NCBI GenBank assembly: GCA_029856145.1
Contig: JAHQWK010000032.1
Location: 1 to 64,000 of the forward strand
Source: Promethearchaeia archaeon
GTDB taxonomy: Archaea > Asgardarchaeota > Lokiarchaeia > Sigyniarchaeales > SOKP01
Direction: 5' to 3'
Length of the DNA: 64,000 nt
Shown: positions 52,406 through 61,668 of the stretch, one piece after another
Position numbering within the stretch: the stretch's first letter is position 1
How the letters are laid out: the number at the start of each line of letters is the position of its first letter
Notes under the pieces: generated by a model
Database searches by the model: none
The model's input: only the letters and a program-made list of their open reading frames with translations
What the model was told of the DNA's origin: nothing
Made by a program: the position numbers and the translations under genes

Positions 52406-53314
52406 TTAATTTTCAATTTTCAAATTGAAGAAATTTATAGCATTCTCTATTGTTTTTTCACTTACTAGTGTTTGAGGTATATTATGAGAATATGCTATAG
52501 CTGCAATCGAATATCTTACATTTGAGGGAACATTTAAAGGCCCTCTTTTATATGGATGTTGATAATAAGAATCGGTTTCAGTTAATAATGATTCTAAAGG
52601 TGAGAATTTTGTAACCCTACACCATCTGTTAAAACCATATGCTGAGCTCGGTACAGAAAGTTTGAATCCTTGTTTTGGTAAATTTCTTCCATATTCTTCT
52701 GGACCAGAAAAACAATGCCATAAAACTCTTTGAGGAATTATTTTAAATTCATTTAATATTTTAAGAATCTCTTTATTTGCTCCATCTTTTTTGTTAAATC
52801 TATGTTTTGGATGTTGTCTATCAAATTCATGCTCAGCAGCATTTCTAACATGTAAAACATATGGTTTATTAAGATTTCGTGTTATTTCAATTATCTTTCT
52901 AAATTCTTCAACCTGTTTCTCTCTTTTCTCTAATATTTTAGCGTGGTGGAAGTCTAATCCAATTTCTCCTATAGCTAAATATTTCTCTTGATTTGCTTCA
53001 ATATAATTAACCCATTCTTGCCACTCTTTAACATATTTATTTTTGGGAGTATAAGTCACCGTCTGTGGAGCCCAACCGCAGGTAAAACCAAAATTTTTAT
53101 CAAATTCTTTCATAAAATTTAAAGTTAAACTTAGTGTTTGCATGTCTATTGTGCTAGTAATTAAATAATGCCCCCCCATTTTGAAAAAACTCAAATACTG
53201 TTCTTTATCAGAGGGTAATCGATCGTTTTTAGGACGGTGAAAAGGCAAATGGCAATGAACATCAATAAAATTTAACCCTGGCTCGGGTTCTGGAATGACA
53301 ATCTTTTTAGGCAT
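52406..53314 (-). CDS. TatD-family metal-dependent hydrolase/DNase
   Basis: 302 residues, amidohydrolase TIM barrel. Metal-binding motifs: 'DVHCHLPFH', 'IGEIGLDFH', 'LHVRNA', 'LWHCFSG' and 'LLTETDSYY'. TatD enzymes are 3'-5' exonucleases acting in DNA repair. A few residues longer at the N-terminus than bacterial TatD ('IPEPEPGLN'). ATG at 53314. Confidence 0.88.
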   Translation of the reverse strand: MPKKIVIPEPEPGLNFIDVHCHLPFHRPKNDRLPSDKEQYLSFFKMGGHYLITSTIDMQTLSLTLNFMKEFDKNFGFTCGWAPQTVTYTPKNKYVKEWQEWVNYIEANQEKYLAIGEIGLDFHHAKILEKREKQVEEFRKIIEITRNLNKPYVLHVRNAAEHEFDRQHPKHRFNKKDGANKEILKILNEFKIIPQRVLWHCFSGPEEYGRNLPKQGFKLSVPSSAYGFNRWCRVTKFSPLESLLTETDSYYQHPYKRGPLNVPSNVRYSIAAIAYSHNIPQTLVSEKTIENAINFFNLKIEN

Positions 53315-53429
53315 ATTAACTCTAAGTTAACTAATATTATCAAAAACTTTGATTGGTTAAATTCTTAAATAAATAGCAGTATTAAGATTTTATCAAATCT
53401 TTAAATAATGTCCTTTATTAAAAACTATT

Positions 53430-53843
53430 ATGGATGATCAGTTGAAGTCTATACTTAAAGAGTTAGATATAAAAAAGAAAAAACTACAACCAAAAATAGA
53501 TGAGATTAACGCAAAAAGAGAAGAAGAAATCCAAAATGTAAATAAAAAATATGACCATATGATATTTGACATTAATTATACCGCTGAACAATTAGAAAAT
53601 GAATTTTGTAACGATCTAATTAAATCTTTTATACAGATTGTAACAAGAGAATTTGATAGAAAAAGAAGTTCAGATATATATGAAGTGTCACGCGAATTTA
53701 AAGATTACAGAGAGTCTATTGGTGAATTCGATATGTTCCCTGAAGAGTTGATTAATAAAATGCATAAAGTAATAGATGGGGGGCCAATAGAAGATATAAT
53801 GTACGATCTTGAAAAGATTCAAAAAAAATATTTGAGACCTTAA
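53430..53843 (+). CDS. coiled-coil protein of unknown function
   Basis: 137 residues, mainly helical: coiled coil ~1-65 (heptad-like Leu/Ile, many Lys/Glu), then a more globular C-terminal part with 'SREFKDYRESIGEFDMFPEE'. One Cys. Resembles small peripheral-stalk or chaperone-like helical proteins but no family was recognised. Starts with ATG at 53430. Confidence 0.6.
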   Translation: MDDQLKSILKELDIKKKKLQPKIDEINAKREEEIQNVNKKYDHMIFDINYTAEQLENEFCNDLIKSFIQIVTREFDRKRSSDIYEVSREFKDYRESIGEFDMFPEELINKMHKVIDGGPIEDIMYDLEKIQKKYLRP

Positions 53844-53994
53844 TTTTTATATCTTTTAGAACTAAATTATCAGGATTTACTTTTGAAGTGATTTGAAGAT
53901 GCTTTTTTTAGATATTATTTAGATATTACATACGTAAATATGTATATTTGAATCTCTTGGATTATAATAAAATTATAGTTTTAATAATGTAAAG

Positions 53995-54138
53995 ATGGAG
54001 TTATTTGAAGAAGAAGTGGAAATATATAACTCTAAAATGAAAAACTTATCGTGGGTTTACGATGAGCTACGAATCCAACCCGAAATATTGAAAGATATTA
54101 TTAATGATAAAGGGCAAAAATTACCATTAAACGTATAA
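53995..54138 (+). CDS. small acidic/helical protein, 47 residues
   Basis: ATG to TAA frame with natural protein composition ('MELFEEEVEIYNSKMKN', 'WVYDELRIQPEILKDIIND'). The gene lies 151 bases after the coiled-coil gene and its 3' end overlaps the convergent pyroglutamyl-peptidase-like gene by 12 bases. The leading bases (cttttaa..., AT-rich) can hold a promoter. No family known. Confidence 0.5.
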   Translation: MELFEEEVEIYNSKMKNLSWVYDELRIQPEILKDIINDKGQKLPLNV

Positions 54139-54699
54139 ATCCCTCTTTAAATGTATCTTTATTATTGATCTTAATATCATCTTAACTTTTTGAACATATT
54201 CAGAAATGTTTCCCTTATCTGGAATATGAATAAAGATAACTGGATATTCCTTTTTTGAAAGAGAGAGCGCCCAATAATAGAGACAATTGCATAAATACAA
54301 TCCGGGAAAGTAAGATATTGAAATTTTTGTTTTATCTTCAAGATTCGAGTAAATTTTATTAAGATTTAACGTTGTTTTAATCCAAGGAGGAGAATATACT
54401 TTTATTGGTCCAAATTTAAACTTTTTTTCTTTATCATCACCAACCTTGAAGTTCCATCCAAATTTTTCAAGATAAATCTTATCACCTGAATGAATACCTA
54501 GAAGGACTACTAAATCAGGTTCTGATTTCAATTCTGATAAAAGAGTTTTATAGGATTTAATACTCTGTTTCCAACTTACAGGTATTATTTCTCTTCTAAT
54601 CTGAAATGCTTCATTATCGAATTGAAGCTTTTTTACAATTTCACTACTTAAATTTGTAGTGTATTTACCATATGGACCAAAACCAGTTAATATAATCAC
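54127..54699 (-). CDS. pyroglutamyl-peptidase I-like cysteine peptidase (family C15)
   Basis: 190 residues. Start 'MIILTGFGPYG' typical of the family, Glu of the active site in 'GIHSGDKIYLEKFGWN' (degenerate), nucleophile Cys in 'SYFPGLYLCNCLYYWAL' (matching the S-x-x-AG-x-YLCN motif) and His in 'IFIHIPD'. Would remove N-terminal pyroglutamate from peptides. The sequence is divergent around the Glu, so activity is uncertain. Confidence 0.75.
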   Translation of the reverse strand: MIILTGFGPYGKYTTNLSSEIVKKLQFDNEAFQIRREIIPVSWKQSIKSYKTLLSELKSEPDLVVLLGIHSGDKIYLEKFGWNFKVGDDKEKKFKFGPIKVYSPPWIKTTLNLNKIYSNLEDKTKISISYFPGLYLCNCLYYWALSLSKKEYPVIFIHIPDKGNISEYVQKVKMILRSIIKIHLKRDLYV

Positions 54700-54777
54700 A
54701 ATTAGATTAAATATATTAATTGTAAATAAAAAATTAAAAAAATTTGTGAAAAAGAATATGAATATTAGTACAAGACT

Positions 54778-55197
54778 TTATTCTTCTGTAATTTCTTTTG
54801 CTTTTGCTTTATCTAAGGCAACTATCTGCTTTTCTAACTGCTTTATTTCGCTTTGAACTTCTTTAATCTTATTTTTCTTTTCGTTTTCAATTTCTTTTAA
54901 TTTACCGTTTAAAGCTTTTGATTTTTCGTTTTTTAACTGAGCAAGTGCTTTATCAGCAGTTTTGGCGGATGAAAGCTTTTCTTTCTTTTTTTGCGTCCAT
55001 TCTTCTGCTTTTTGAATAGCTTCTTCACGTAATTGTACTTCTTCATTGAGTTTTGTTTGTGCTTCTTCAATTCTAAGATCAAATTCTTCCTCAATTTCTT
55101 TTTCAGCAGATGCGTCTTTTTTTGAAGCATCCTCTTCAATTCTAGTTATCTCATCCTCTTTTGCGCTAATTTGGCCTCTAATATGTTCTTCAGACAT
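54778..55197 (-). CDS. acidic coiled-coil protein
   Basis: 139 residues, almost wholly Glu/Lys/Ala-rich coiled coil without globular domain. Similar composition to the H subunit family of archaeal ATP synthases and other helical stalk proteins, but no specific match. No Cys. ATG at 55197, own leader. Confidence 0.6.
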   Translation of the reverse strand: MSEEHIRGQISAKEDEITRIEEDASKKDASAEKEIEEEFDLRIEEAQTKLNEEVQLREEAIQKAEEWTQKKKEKLSSAKTADKALAQLKNEKSKALNGKLKEIENEKKNKIKEVQSEIKQLEKQIVALDKAKAKEITEE

Positions 55198-55360
55198 ATA
55201 ACATCAATTTTTTAATTTAAGAATCTATTTATTGTTCGATATCTTTGTTAAACTTACAAATCTTTTAAATTTTAAGCTTGTTCTAGAAGTTTTAAGATAA
55301 GTAGCTTTTTAAACTTTTTACAAAGTAGTTTAAAAGATATTTTGTATCCTTTTACAAATT

Positions 55361-55888
55361 CTAATTAGATGTTATAGTAAATTCCCACGCACACCAATAA
55401 TCATCTGGGTGATTATCTGGAGGACAAGCTATACACTTTGTTTCTATTCGAGGATCTATGGTTTTTGCAAATAAACCATATTCTATAACACCAACTTGCT
55501 TACAGGGAAAATCTGGAAGTCCTCTACGTTTTCTAGCAGATTGAACACGACAATCAATCATCCTAAACACGCATCTATCTTCCGAAACTTCAAGAATTTC
55601 TTGTATATTAATATTTGCATATACTCGATATTTTAAAGCTTTCATTAAAGCTGGAATGCCACCATTTTCGGAAATATTAAACCTGTGCATAATTCTTTTA
55701 GCTTCAATAATTGTAAAGCGTTTCCATTGCTTAACGTCAAGTTCTAAAGCCTTTTCGAGACCATATTCCGTTTCAACTGCTTGAAACCACGTACCATCTA
55801 TAGCTAACCAGTTTTTAGAAATATCTTCAACATAATCCATCAATTCCTGCTTAGAAAGTGATTCTAAATCTTCTCTCATTTTATTCAA
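55361..55888 (-). CDS. DUF6125-like cytosolic protein
   Basis: 175 residues. The pattern 'NWLAIDGTWFQAVETEYGLEKALELD' and the C-terminal 'GVIEYGLFAKTIDPRIETKCIACPPDNHPDDYWCAWEF' region (several conserved Cys, DPR, CPPD-x-HP) match an uncharacterised conserved family (DUF6125) present in anaerobes. The Cys/His set suggests metal binding or a redox role. ATG at 55888 or 55879. Confidence 0.72.
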   Translation of the reverse strand: MNKMREDLESLSKQELMDYVEDISKNWLAIDGTWFQAVETEYGLEKALELDVKQWKRFTIIEAKRIMHRFNISENGGIPALMKALKYRVYANINIQEILEVSEDRCVFRMIDCRVQSARKRRGLPDFPCKQVGVIEYGLFAKTIDPRIETKCIACPPDNHPDDYWCAWEFTITSN

Positions 55889-56094
55889 CCTATTAAATTA
55901 AAAAAAACTTAATTTTGAAAATTATCTAAACCTTAAATAGGTTAACTTAGTTAATTGATAAGTATCAAAATAGTACGCAAAAAGGGATAAAAGTGGGTGA
56001 AATCGAAAAGAAAAATTTAATAGTATTTTAATTTTAATTATTTTAGTATCTTTTTTATCCAGAGATGCATAAATATAGAAAATAGTTGAAGAAA

Positions 56095-58023
56095 ATGGGA
56101 AAAACTTTAACAGAAAAAATCTTAGAACAACATTTAGTTGATGGTATCTTGGAGAAAGGAACAGATATTGCAATAAAAATTGACCAAACCTTGACTCAAG
56201 ATGCTACTGGTACGATGGCATATTTACAATTTGAAGCTATGGGTGTCTCTTGGGTTCAGACAGAATTATCTGTAAGTTACGTTGATCATAACACATTGCA
56301 AACTGATTTTAAGAATCCTGACGATCATAGATATCTACAAAGTATTGCGGCGAAGTATGGTTTATTCTTTTCACGTCCAGGAAATGGTATTTGTCATCAG
56401 TTGCATCTTGAACGATTCGCACGTCCAGGGAGAACATTACTAGGAAGTGATAGCCATACACCTACAGGAGGGGGTGTAGGATCAATATCAATCGGAGCTG
56501 GTGGACTTGATGTAGCTGCTGCCATCGCAGGAGAGCCCTTTAGATTAAAAATGCCAAATATAGTAAACGTATATCTTACAGGAAGCCTCCCTGATTTTGT
56601 ATCTGCTAAAGATGTAATTTTGGAAGTCTTAAGGAGGATTGGTGTAAAAGGAGCTGTAAATAAGGTTCTAGAATACACTGGACCAGGAATAAAAACACTA
56701 ATTGTTCCTGAAAGAGGTACAATTACGAATATGGGAACAGAAACGGGAGCTACAACATCGATCTTTCCCTCCGATGAAATAACAAAGCAATTCTTAGAAG
56801 CCCAAGAAAGGGGAAATCAATGGATTCAATTAGAACCAGATGATGATGCAGTGTATGACGAAACGATCGAAATAAACTTAAGTGAATTGGAACCACTAAT
56901 TGCTGAACCTCATAGTCCTGGGAATGTCAAAACTGTAAGAGAATTAGAAGGGTTGAATGTAGATCAAGTTTGTATTGGTAGTTGTACTAATTCTTCTTTA
57001 AAAGATCTTAAAGTTAGTGCAAATATGTTAAAAGGAAAAACTATTGCTCTAAATACAGTTTTAACAGTATCTCCTGGTTCTAGACAGGTGGTGGATCATA
57101 TGGTTGATTCAGGTGAAATGGGTTATTTAGTTGAGGCCGGAGCAAGAATATTAGAGAACGCTTGCGGTCCTTGTATAGGAATGGGCTTAGCTCCTAAAAG
57201 CAATGCGGTATCTTTAAGAACATTTAACAGAAATTTTCTTGGAAGGTCAGGTACTAAGAGTGCTAATGCGTATCTAGTAAGTCCAGAAACAGCAGCTATA
57301 GCTGCTATCGAGGGAAAGATAACAGATCCACGAAAATTCGGTAAACTTCCAAAATTTGAAATGCCTAAGAAATTTATGGTAAATGATAATATGATTGTGC
57401 CACCACTACCTCCTGAAGAAGCTAAGAAGATAGAGATCATAAGAGGTCCTAATATTAAACCATTACCTGAATTTAATCCATTACCAGATAAATTAGAGGG
57501 AGAAGTGCTTCTAAAAGTTGAGGATGATATAACAACGGATCATATAATGCCTGCTGGAGCTAAAATTTTACCATTTAGAAGTAATATACCAGAAATTAGC
57601 AAATTTGTTTTCAATATGGTTGATGAATCCTTTCATGATAGATCTCTTGAAAAAGCAGGGGGCTTCATTGTTGGAGGAGATAATTATGGGCAAGGTTCAA
57701 GTCGTGAACATGCTGCTATTGCACCTAAATATCTCGGAATCAAAGCAGTTATAGTAAAAAGCTTTGCACGTATTCATTTAGCTAATCTTGTAAATTTTGG
57801 AATTGTACCATTAACCTTTGTGAATAAAGAAGACTATGATAAAATTGAACAAGGAGATCGATTTGAGATTGATCTAACTGCTATTAACTCTGGTAGAGTC
57901 TCATTAAAAAACCTTTCCAAAAATTTAGATATCGAATTGACTCATTCTCTTAGCGAACAAGATTTAGACGAATTAATGGCTGGTGGGAAATTAACACTTA
58001 TAAAGCAAAAACATGCTAAATAG
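56095..58023 (+). CDS. aconitate hydratase (AcnA-like short form)
   Basis: 642 residues. Isomerises citrate to isocitrate via a 4Fe-4S cluster. Cluster ligands: C in 'IGSCTNSSL' and C-x-x-C in 'NACGPCIGMG'. 'GSDSHTPTGGGVGSISIGAGGLDVA' region and 'GDNYGQGSSREHAA' in the swivel domain are intact. The enzyme is of the ~640-residue putative-aconitase type seen in anaerobes rather than the 890-residue AcnA. The ATG at 56095 is preferred over the TTG at 56086. With the fumarase-like end at 63748 it indicates a partial TCA cycle. Confidence 0.93.
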   Translation: MGKTLTEKILEQHLVDGILEKGTDIAIKIDQTLTQDATGTMAYLQFEAMGVSWVQTELSVSYVDHNTLQTDFKNPDDHRYLQSIAAKYGLFFSRPGNGICHQLHLERFARPGRTLLGSDSHTPTGGGVGSISIGAGGLDVAAAIAGEPFRLKMPNIVNVYLTGSLPDFVSAKDVILEVLRRIGVKGAVNKVLEYTGPGIKTLIVPERGTITNMGTETGATTSIFPSDEITKQFLEAQERGNQWIQLEPDDDAVYDETIEINLSELEPLIAEPHSPGNVKTVRELEGLNVDQVCIGSCTNSSLKDLKVSANMLKGKTIALNTVLTVSPGSRQVVDHMVDSGEMGYLVEAGARILENACGPCIGMGLAPKSNAVSLRTFNRNFLGRSGTKSANAYLVSPETAAIAAIEGKITDPRKFGKLPKFEMPKKFMVNDNMIVPPLPPEEAKKIEIIRGPNIKPLPEFNPLPDKLEGEVLLKVEDDITTDHIMPAGAKILPFRSNIPEISKFVFNMVDESFHDRSLEKAGGFIVGGDNYGQGSSREHAAIAPKYLGIKAVIVKSFARIHLANLVNFGIVPLTFVNKEDYDKIEQGDRFEIDLTAINSGRVSLKNLSKNLDIELTHSLSEQDLDELMAGGKLTLIKQKHAK

Positions 58024-58070
58024 AAAAATAAACAATAATTTTTTTTATTCTTTTTATATTTATCATTTTG

Positions 58071-58853
58071 ATGTTTGATAAAAAATTCAAGCACGATCCG
58101 AAAAAACGGTTTTCTTCAAGAGTAGAAAGATACATCAAATATAGACCCGGTTATCCTCAAGGAGTAATTAATTTCTTGAGAGAGAGAAAAATCTTTTTCA
58201 CTAATTGTGTAATCGCTGACATCGGATCAGGAACAGGTATATTGAGTGAGCTTTTTCTGAAAGAGGGGAATTTGGTCTATGGAGTGGAGCCAAATATTAA
58301 TATGAGAGAGGCAGGGGAAAAACTCTTAAGCAAATATTCAAATTTTGTTAGTATTGATGGATCAGCAGAGACTACAACGTTAAAATCAAATGATATTGAT
58401 ATTATAATAGCAGGTCAAGCATTTCATTGGTTTAATTTAGAAAAAGCTAGATTAGAGTTTTTACGTATTCTTAAGCCAGACGGATGGGTTGTATTAATTT
58501 GGAATCGTCGAAAAAAGAAGACAAATGAATTCTTAAAGGAGTATGAGAAGTTTTTATTGAAGTATGGAACTGATTATAAAGCTATCGAGAAGAGTAAGCT
58601 CGATTTTGATAAATTTTATGGTAGGAATAAATCAGATATAAAATATAAAAAAACAAAATTCGATAACTTTCAAATATTTGATTACAGCGGTTTAGAAGGG
58701 CGACTACTTTCTACGTCATATATCCCTTTAGATGATCATCCGAAACATAATGATATGTTACTTGATTTAAAACGATTATTTAAAAAATATCAAGAAAATG
58801 GTCTTATTAGATTTGAATACGATACTGAAGTTATCTATGGTCAATTAATATAA
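58071..58853 (+). CDS. SAM-dependent methyltransferase
   Basis: 260 residues, class I Rossmann fold: motif I 'DIGSGTGILSELF', 'YGVEPN' (motif II acidic-residue loop), 'AGQAFHWFNLEKARLEF' (motif post-II with the 'FHW' typical of Methyltransf_11/UbiE-related trans-aconitate methyltransferases) and 'RILKPDGWVVLIWN'. Substrate unknown. ATG at 58071, just after a TTG which would add one residue. Follows aconitase by 47 bases. Confidence 0.88.
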   Translation: MFDKKFKHDPKKRFSSRVERYIKYRPGYPQGVINFLRERKIFFTNCVIADIGSGTGILSELFLKEGNLVYGVEPNINMREAGEKLLSKYSNFVSIDGSAETTTLKSNDIDIIIAGQAFHWFNLEKARLEFLRILKPDGWVVLIWNRRKKKTNEFLKEYEKFLLKYGTDYKAIEKSKLDFDKFYGRNKSDIKYKKTKFDNFQIFDYSGLEGRLLSTSYIPLDDHPKHNDMLLDLKRLFKKYQENGLIRFEYDTEVIYGQLI

Positions 58854-58866
58854 ATTTGAGAAAAAA

Positions 58867-59880
58867 TTAAGATTCTTTTATATAATAATTTATTGAGCCC
58901 TTTATCATTTTAAACTTTTCAAGTGAAGGTTTAAATTCTCCCTTTTTTAATAAATCTAATCCTTCATTGTTTAATTTCATAACAGCTTCCTTAAGTTCTT
59001 CAAAGCTAAGATCTTTTTGAAGTTTTATTAAAACTTTTGAATATTCTTCAATTAAATTAGTCTTTTTTATAGATTCAGCAAGTTTCAAAAGATTCTCACA
59101 TTGTGAAATCGCGGTTTCAAATTTCTTATCTTTTTGAAGTGTTTTAATTTCTTCTACTAGTTTCTCAATGGTTAGTACAACATTTGAATAAGCTTTTTCT
59201 GCATTTATAACATCTGTGAGAATATATTCTAATTCTTGTAGATAATCTTTTATTCCATTTTCATTTAGTTGTGTGATAATTGTAGTTAATTTTGGTTTAA
59301 GATCATCAAAAAGGTACTTTTCTTTTAATTCAATGCTTTCCTCGATAACTTTTTGAGCAATGTCAATAAGTTCTTTTCTAGTTTTAGTCGCTAAATGTTT
59401 GTTTTTAAGATCTTTCCATTTGTTTCTTAAATCATCATCATCAAGTTGAGAAAGTAAATTTTTTGCTTTTTCTATTGTATCCTGTGTTTTTAAAAAATCT
59501 TCTGCTATTAAACCTGCGTTAAAACTATGTTCTAATTGATTTAATTCAATTTTTAATTTTTTTATGTTTTCTAGCCTTAGTCTCTCTTGTTCAGCTCGCA
59601 ATTTTTCCCTTTTTCTTTCCTCTTTCTCTTTTAAAAGCTTTTTTATTCGAGCAATTAGTTCTTCTTGTTCCCTGATAAAAGATTTTAGATTTTCTGGTTT
59701 TGCTAATTCTATAATTTCATAAGCAAGTGATAATGCTTCCTTTAATTGTCCCTTTATATATGCTTGGCCTTGAATTGCAAGTCGATTGTCAATTTGTTCT
59801 ACAACTCTAATTTTTCTTTTTTCTTCTTTTTCTTTCACTTCCTCTATAGGTTCTGTTTGATCTTCAGTCAAATTTTTCAC
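58867..59880 (-). CDS. long coiled-coil protein, downstream gene of pair
   Basis: 337 residues from GTG at 59880, 13 bases after the upstream gene. Charged helical protein ('EKRKIRVVEQIDNR', 'LKEALSLAYEIIELAKPENL'), several repeats of a ~90-residue helical unit (LNQLEHSFNAGLIAEDF..., 'DDLRNKWKDLKNK'). The TTG at 59934 would give an N-terminus that overlaps the upstream gene and is unusually basic. The unit also occurs in the upstream gene, so the two are related; likely cytoskeletal or scaffold function, unproven. Confidence 0.6.
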   Translation of the reverse strand: MKNLTEDQTEPIEEVKEKEEKRKIRVVEQIDNRLAIQGQAYIKGQLKEALSLAYEIIELAKPENLKSFIREQEELIARIKKLLKEKEERKREKLRAEQERLRLENIKKLKIELNQLEHSFNAGLIAEDFLKTQDTIEKAKNLLSQLDDDDLRNKWKDLKNKHLATKTRKELIDIAQKVIEESIELKEKYLFDDLKPKLTTIITQLNENGIKDYLQELEYILTDVINAEKAYSNVVLTIEKLVEEIKTLQKDKKFETAISQCENLLKLAESIKKTNLIEEYSKVLIKLQKDLSFEELKEAVMKLNNEGLDLLKKGEFKPSLEKFKMIKGSINYYIKES

Positions 59881-59893
59881 CTTTTTTCTCTTT

Positions 59894-61516
59894 TTAAATT
59901 TTATACTCCTGTATTTGTAAAATAATTTGCTCAAAAAATTCTAAAGAATCTAAAGAGGAACCTTTATTTAATGCTTCCATACCGTTTTTACTTAATTCCT
60001 CTATGTTTTCTAATAATTGTTTAGCACTAGTGAATTTAGCTTTAAAATCAACCCATTTCTTTTTAATATCGTCTTCTACAATCTCAGAGAGGAACATGGA
60101 TCCATTTTCAAGGATATCGTTCAATTTCTTAATGTCCATTGCTTTTAAAGATAACTTGAAGTTACCTTCTAATTTTGAAAGTTCTGCATTAAGTTTTCTT
60201 TGTTTTTCCTCGAACTCCTGTATTTCTTTAATTTTCCTTTTGGTTAATTCTAAAATTTTATTATAATTCTCAACTAATTCCGTTTTTTCTATTGAGTTAG
60301 CGAGGGTAATAAGTTTGTCACAATCTTTTACTACATCATCTAGATGATTATTTTTCCTATTGTTTTTGATCTTATTTTCTAATTCTATAATTTCTGAATT
60401 AATATTATTATATGACTGTTCAGCAGAATCCGTTTCATTATTCAGCACATTTAATTTAGTACGATATTCTGGAAGATCGATTTTTTCTACTTGTTTAATT
60501 AATTCTTTAATTTTTGATTTTAGTTCTTTATATTGATGATTTCTTCTTAATTTAGCAATTTCTTTAGAGAATAACTCATATTTTTCAATAAATTCTACTT
60601 TTTCTTTAGTATCTTGTATATTATTCTTTAATCCTTCCCATTTAATCCTAATTTTTTCATCTGTTAGATTAGAGAGAAGACCTAATCCTTTTTCAAAAAT
60701 CTCCATTGCTTTAGATAAATCAAGATTTTCTAAAGAAGATTGTAATTCTTTTTCCAATCTTATAACATCATTTCTTAACTTCTCTTGTTCTGAATTCCAT
60801 TTCTTTTTTTCTTTTAAAATTAGTTCTTTAGCACTCGGGATTAACGATAAATCATATATAGTCTCATATTTTTTAATGAAACTTTCAACTAAATTATGAG
60901 CTTCTAATATCTTTTTAGAATTTACTAACTCATTATATTCCTTTTCAACTTTAGTAGTTTCTTCTTCAATTTCAGAGACTATTTCTTTATTTTCATATTT
61001 TTCAGTTAAATCCGAAATTAATCTTTTCTGTTCTGTTACAAGAGCATCGTCTTGTATTTTTTTTGCTAATTCTATTATTTCTTTCAATAAGTCAATTGCA
61101 TTTTTATATCGTTCTGATTTTATCAATTTCTCTGATTTTTCTTTTAAAGTATCTACTTTTATTAAAATTGGAAGAACTGTTTTTTCTTGATAATTAATGA
61201 TTTCATACAATTCTTCTTTTTTCATATTTAAATTATTGAAGAATTCTGATGGCTCAGCTCTCATATCAAAAGTGAAGTTTCTAATAATTCGAAAATCAGG
61301 GAATTCATCCTTCAATAATACACGAATTTGAGAAATGTGGTTTTTTAAGGCTTGAGTAGCGTTTCTACCAATCCATATATACATTGTTTTTATTTTTTGA
61401 ATATAAATAGCTAATATATTTACAATTGTAAAAACTTCTTTTATGTTTTCATAAGCTACCTCATCAAAAGTCCCATCAAAATTAAGCTTGAAAGTTTTTA
61501 TTATATTTTCAACCAT
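59894..61516 (-). CDS. gelsolin-like domain fused to long coiled coil
   Basis: 540 residues. The first ~105 contain a gelsolin-type pattern: 'TMYIWIGRNATQALKNHI' (Y-x-W-x-G core), 'QIRVLLKDEFPDF' helix, and 'MRAEPSEFFNNL' (E-P-x-x-F, as in gelsolin repeats). The rest (~110-540) is coiled coil with several repeats of a helical unit that recur in the next gene (58867-59880). Asgard gelsolin-like proteins are known to act on actin; a regulator or anchor of the archaeal actin cytoskeleton is plausible but inferred. ATG at 61516. Confidence 0.65.
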   Translation of the reverse strand: MVENIIKTFKLNFDGTFDEVAYENIKEVFTIVNILAIYIQKIKTMYIWIGRNATQALKNHISQIRVLLKDEFPDFRIIRNFTFDMRAEPSEFFNNLNMKKEELYEIINYQEKTVLPILIKVDTLKEKSEKLIKSERYKNAIDLLKEIIELAKKIQDDALVTEQKRLISDLTEKYENKEIVSEIEEETTKVEKEYNELVNSKKILEAHNLVESFIKKYETIYDLSLIPSAKELILKEKKKWNSEQEKLRNDVIRLEKELQSSLENLDLSKAMEIFEKGLGLLSNLTDEKIRIKWEGLKNNIQDTKEKVEFIEKYELFSKEIAKLRRNHQYKELKSKIKELIKQVEKIDLPEYRTKLNVLNNETDSAEQSYNNINSEIIELENKIKNNRKNNHLDDVVKDCDKLITLANSIEKTELVENYNKILELTKRKIKEIQEFEEKQRKLNAELSKLEGNFKLSLKAMDIKKLNDILENGSMFLSEIVEDDIKKKWVDFKAKFTSAKQLLENIEELSKNGMEALNKGSSLDSLEFFEQIILQIQEYKI

Positions 61517-61668
61517 CTAACCTCATCTTTAAACTATGCAATAAAATAGTTAAAGAATTTGTTTTTAAACGTTTGCGATTAGAAAGTAGAATTTGAGCTA
61601 TACTTTCATAAGTAGAAAAAAGTAATTAATTAAAAGAGATTATTCCAATCTTAAGTTGTTTGATATTA

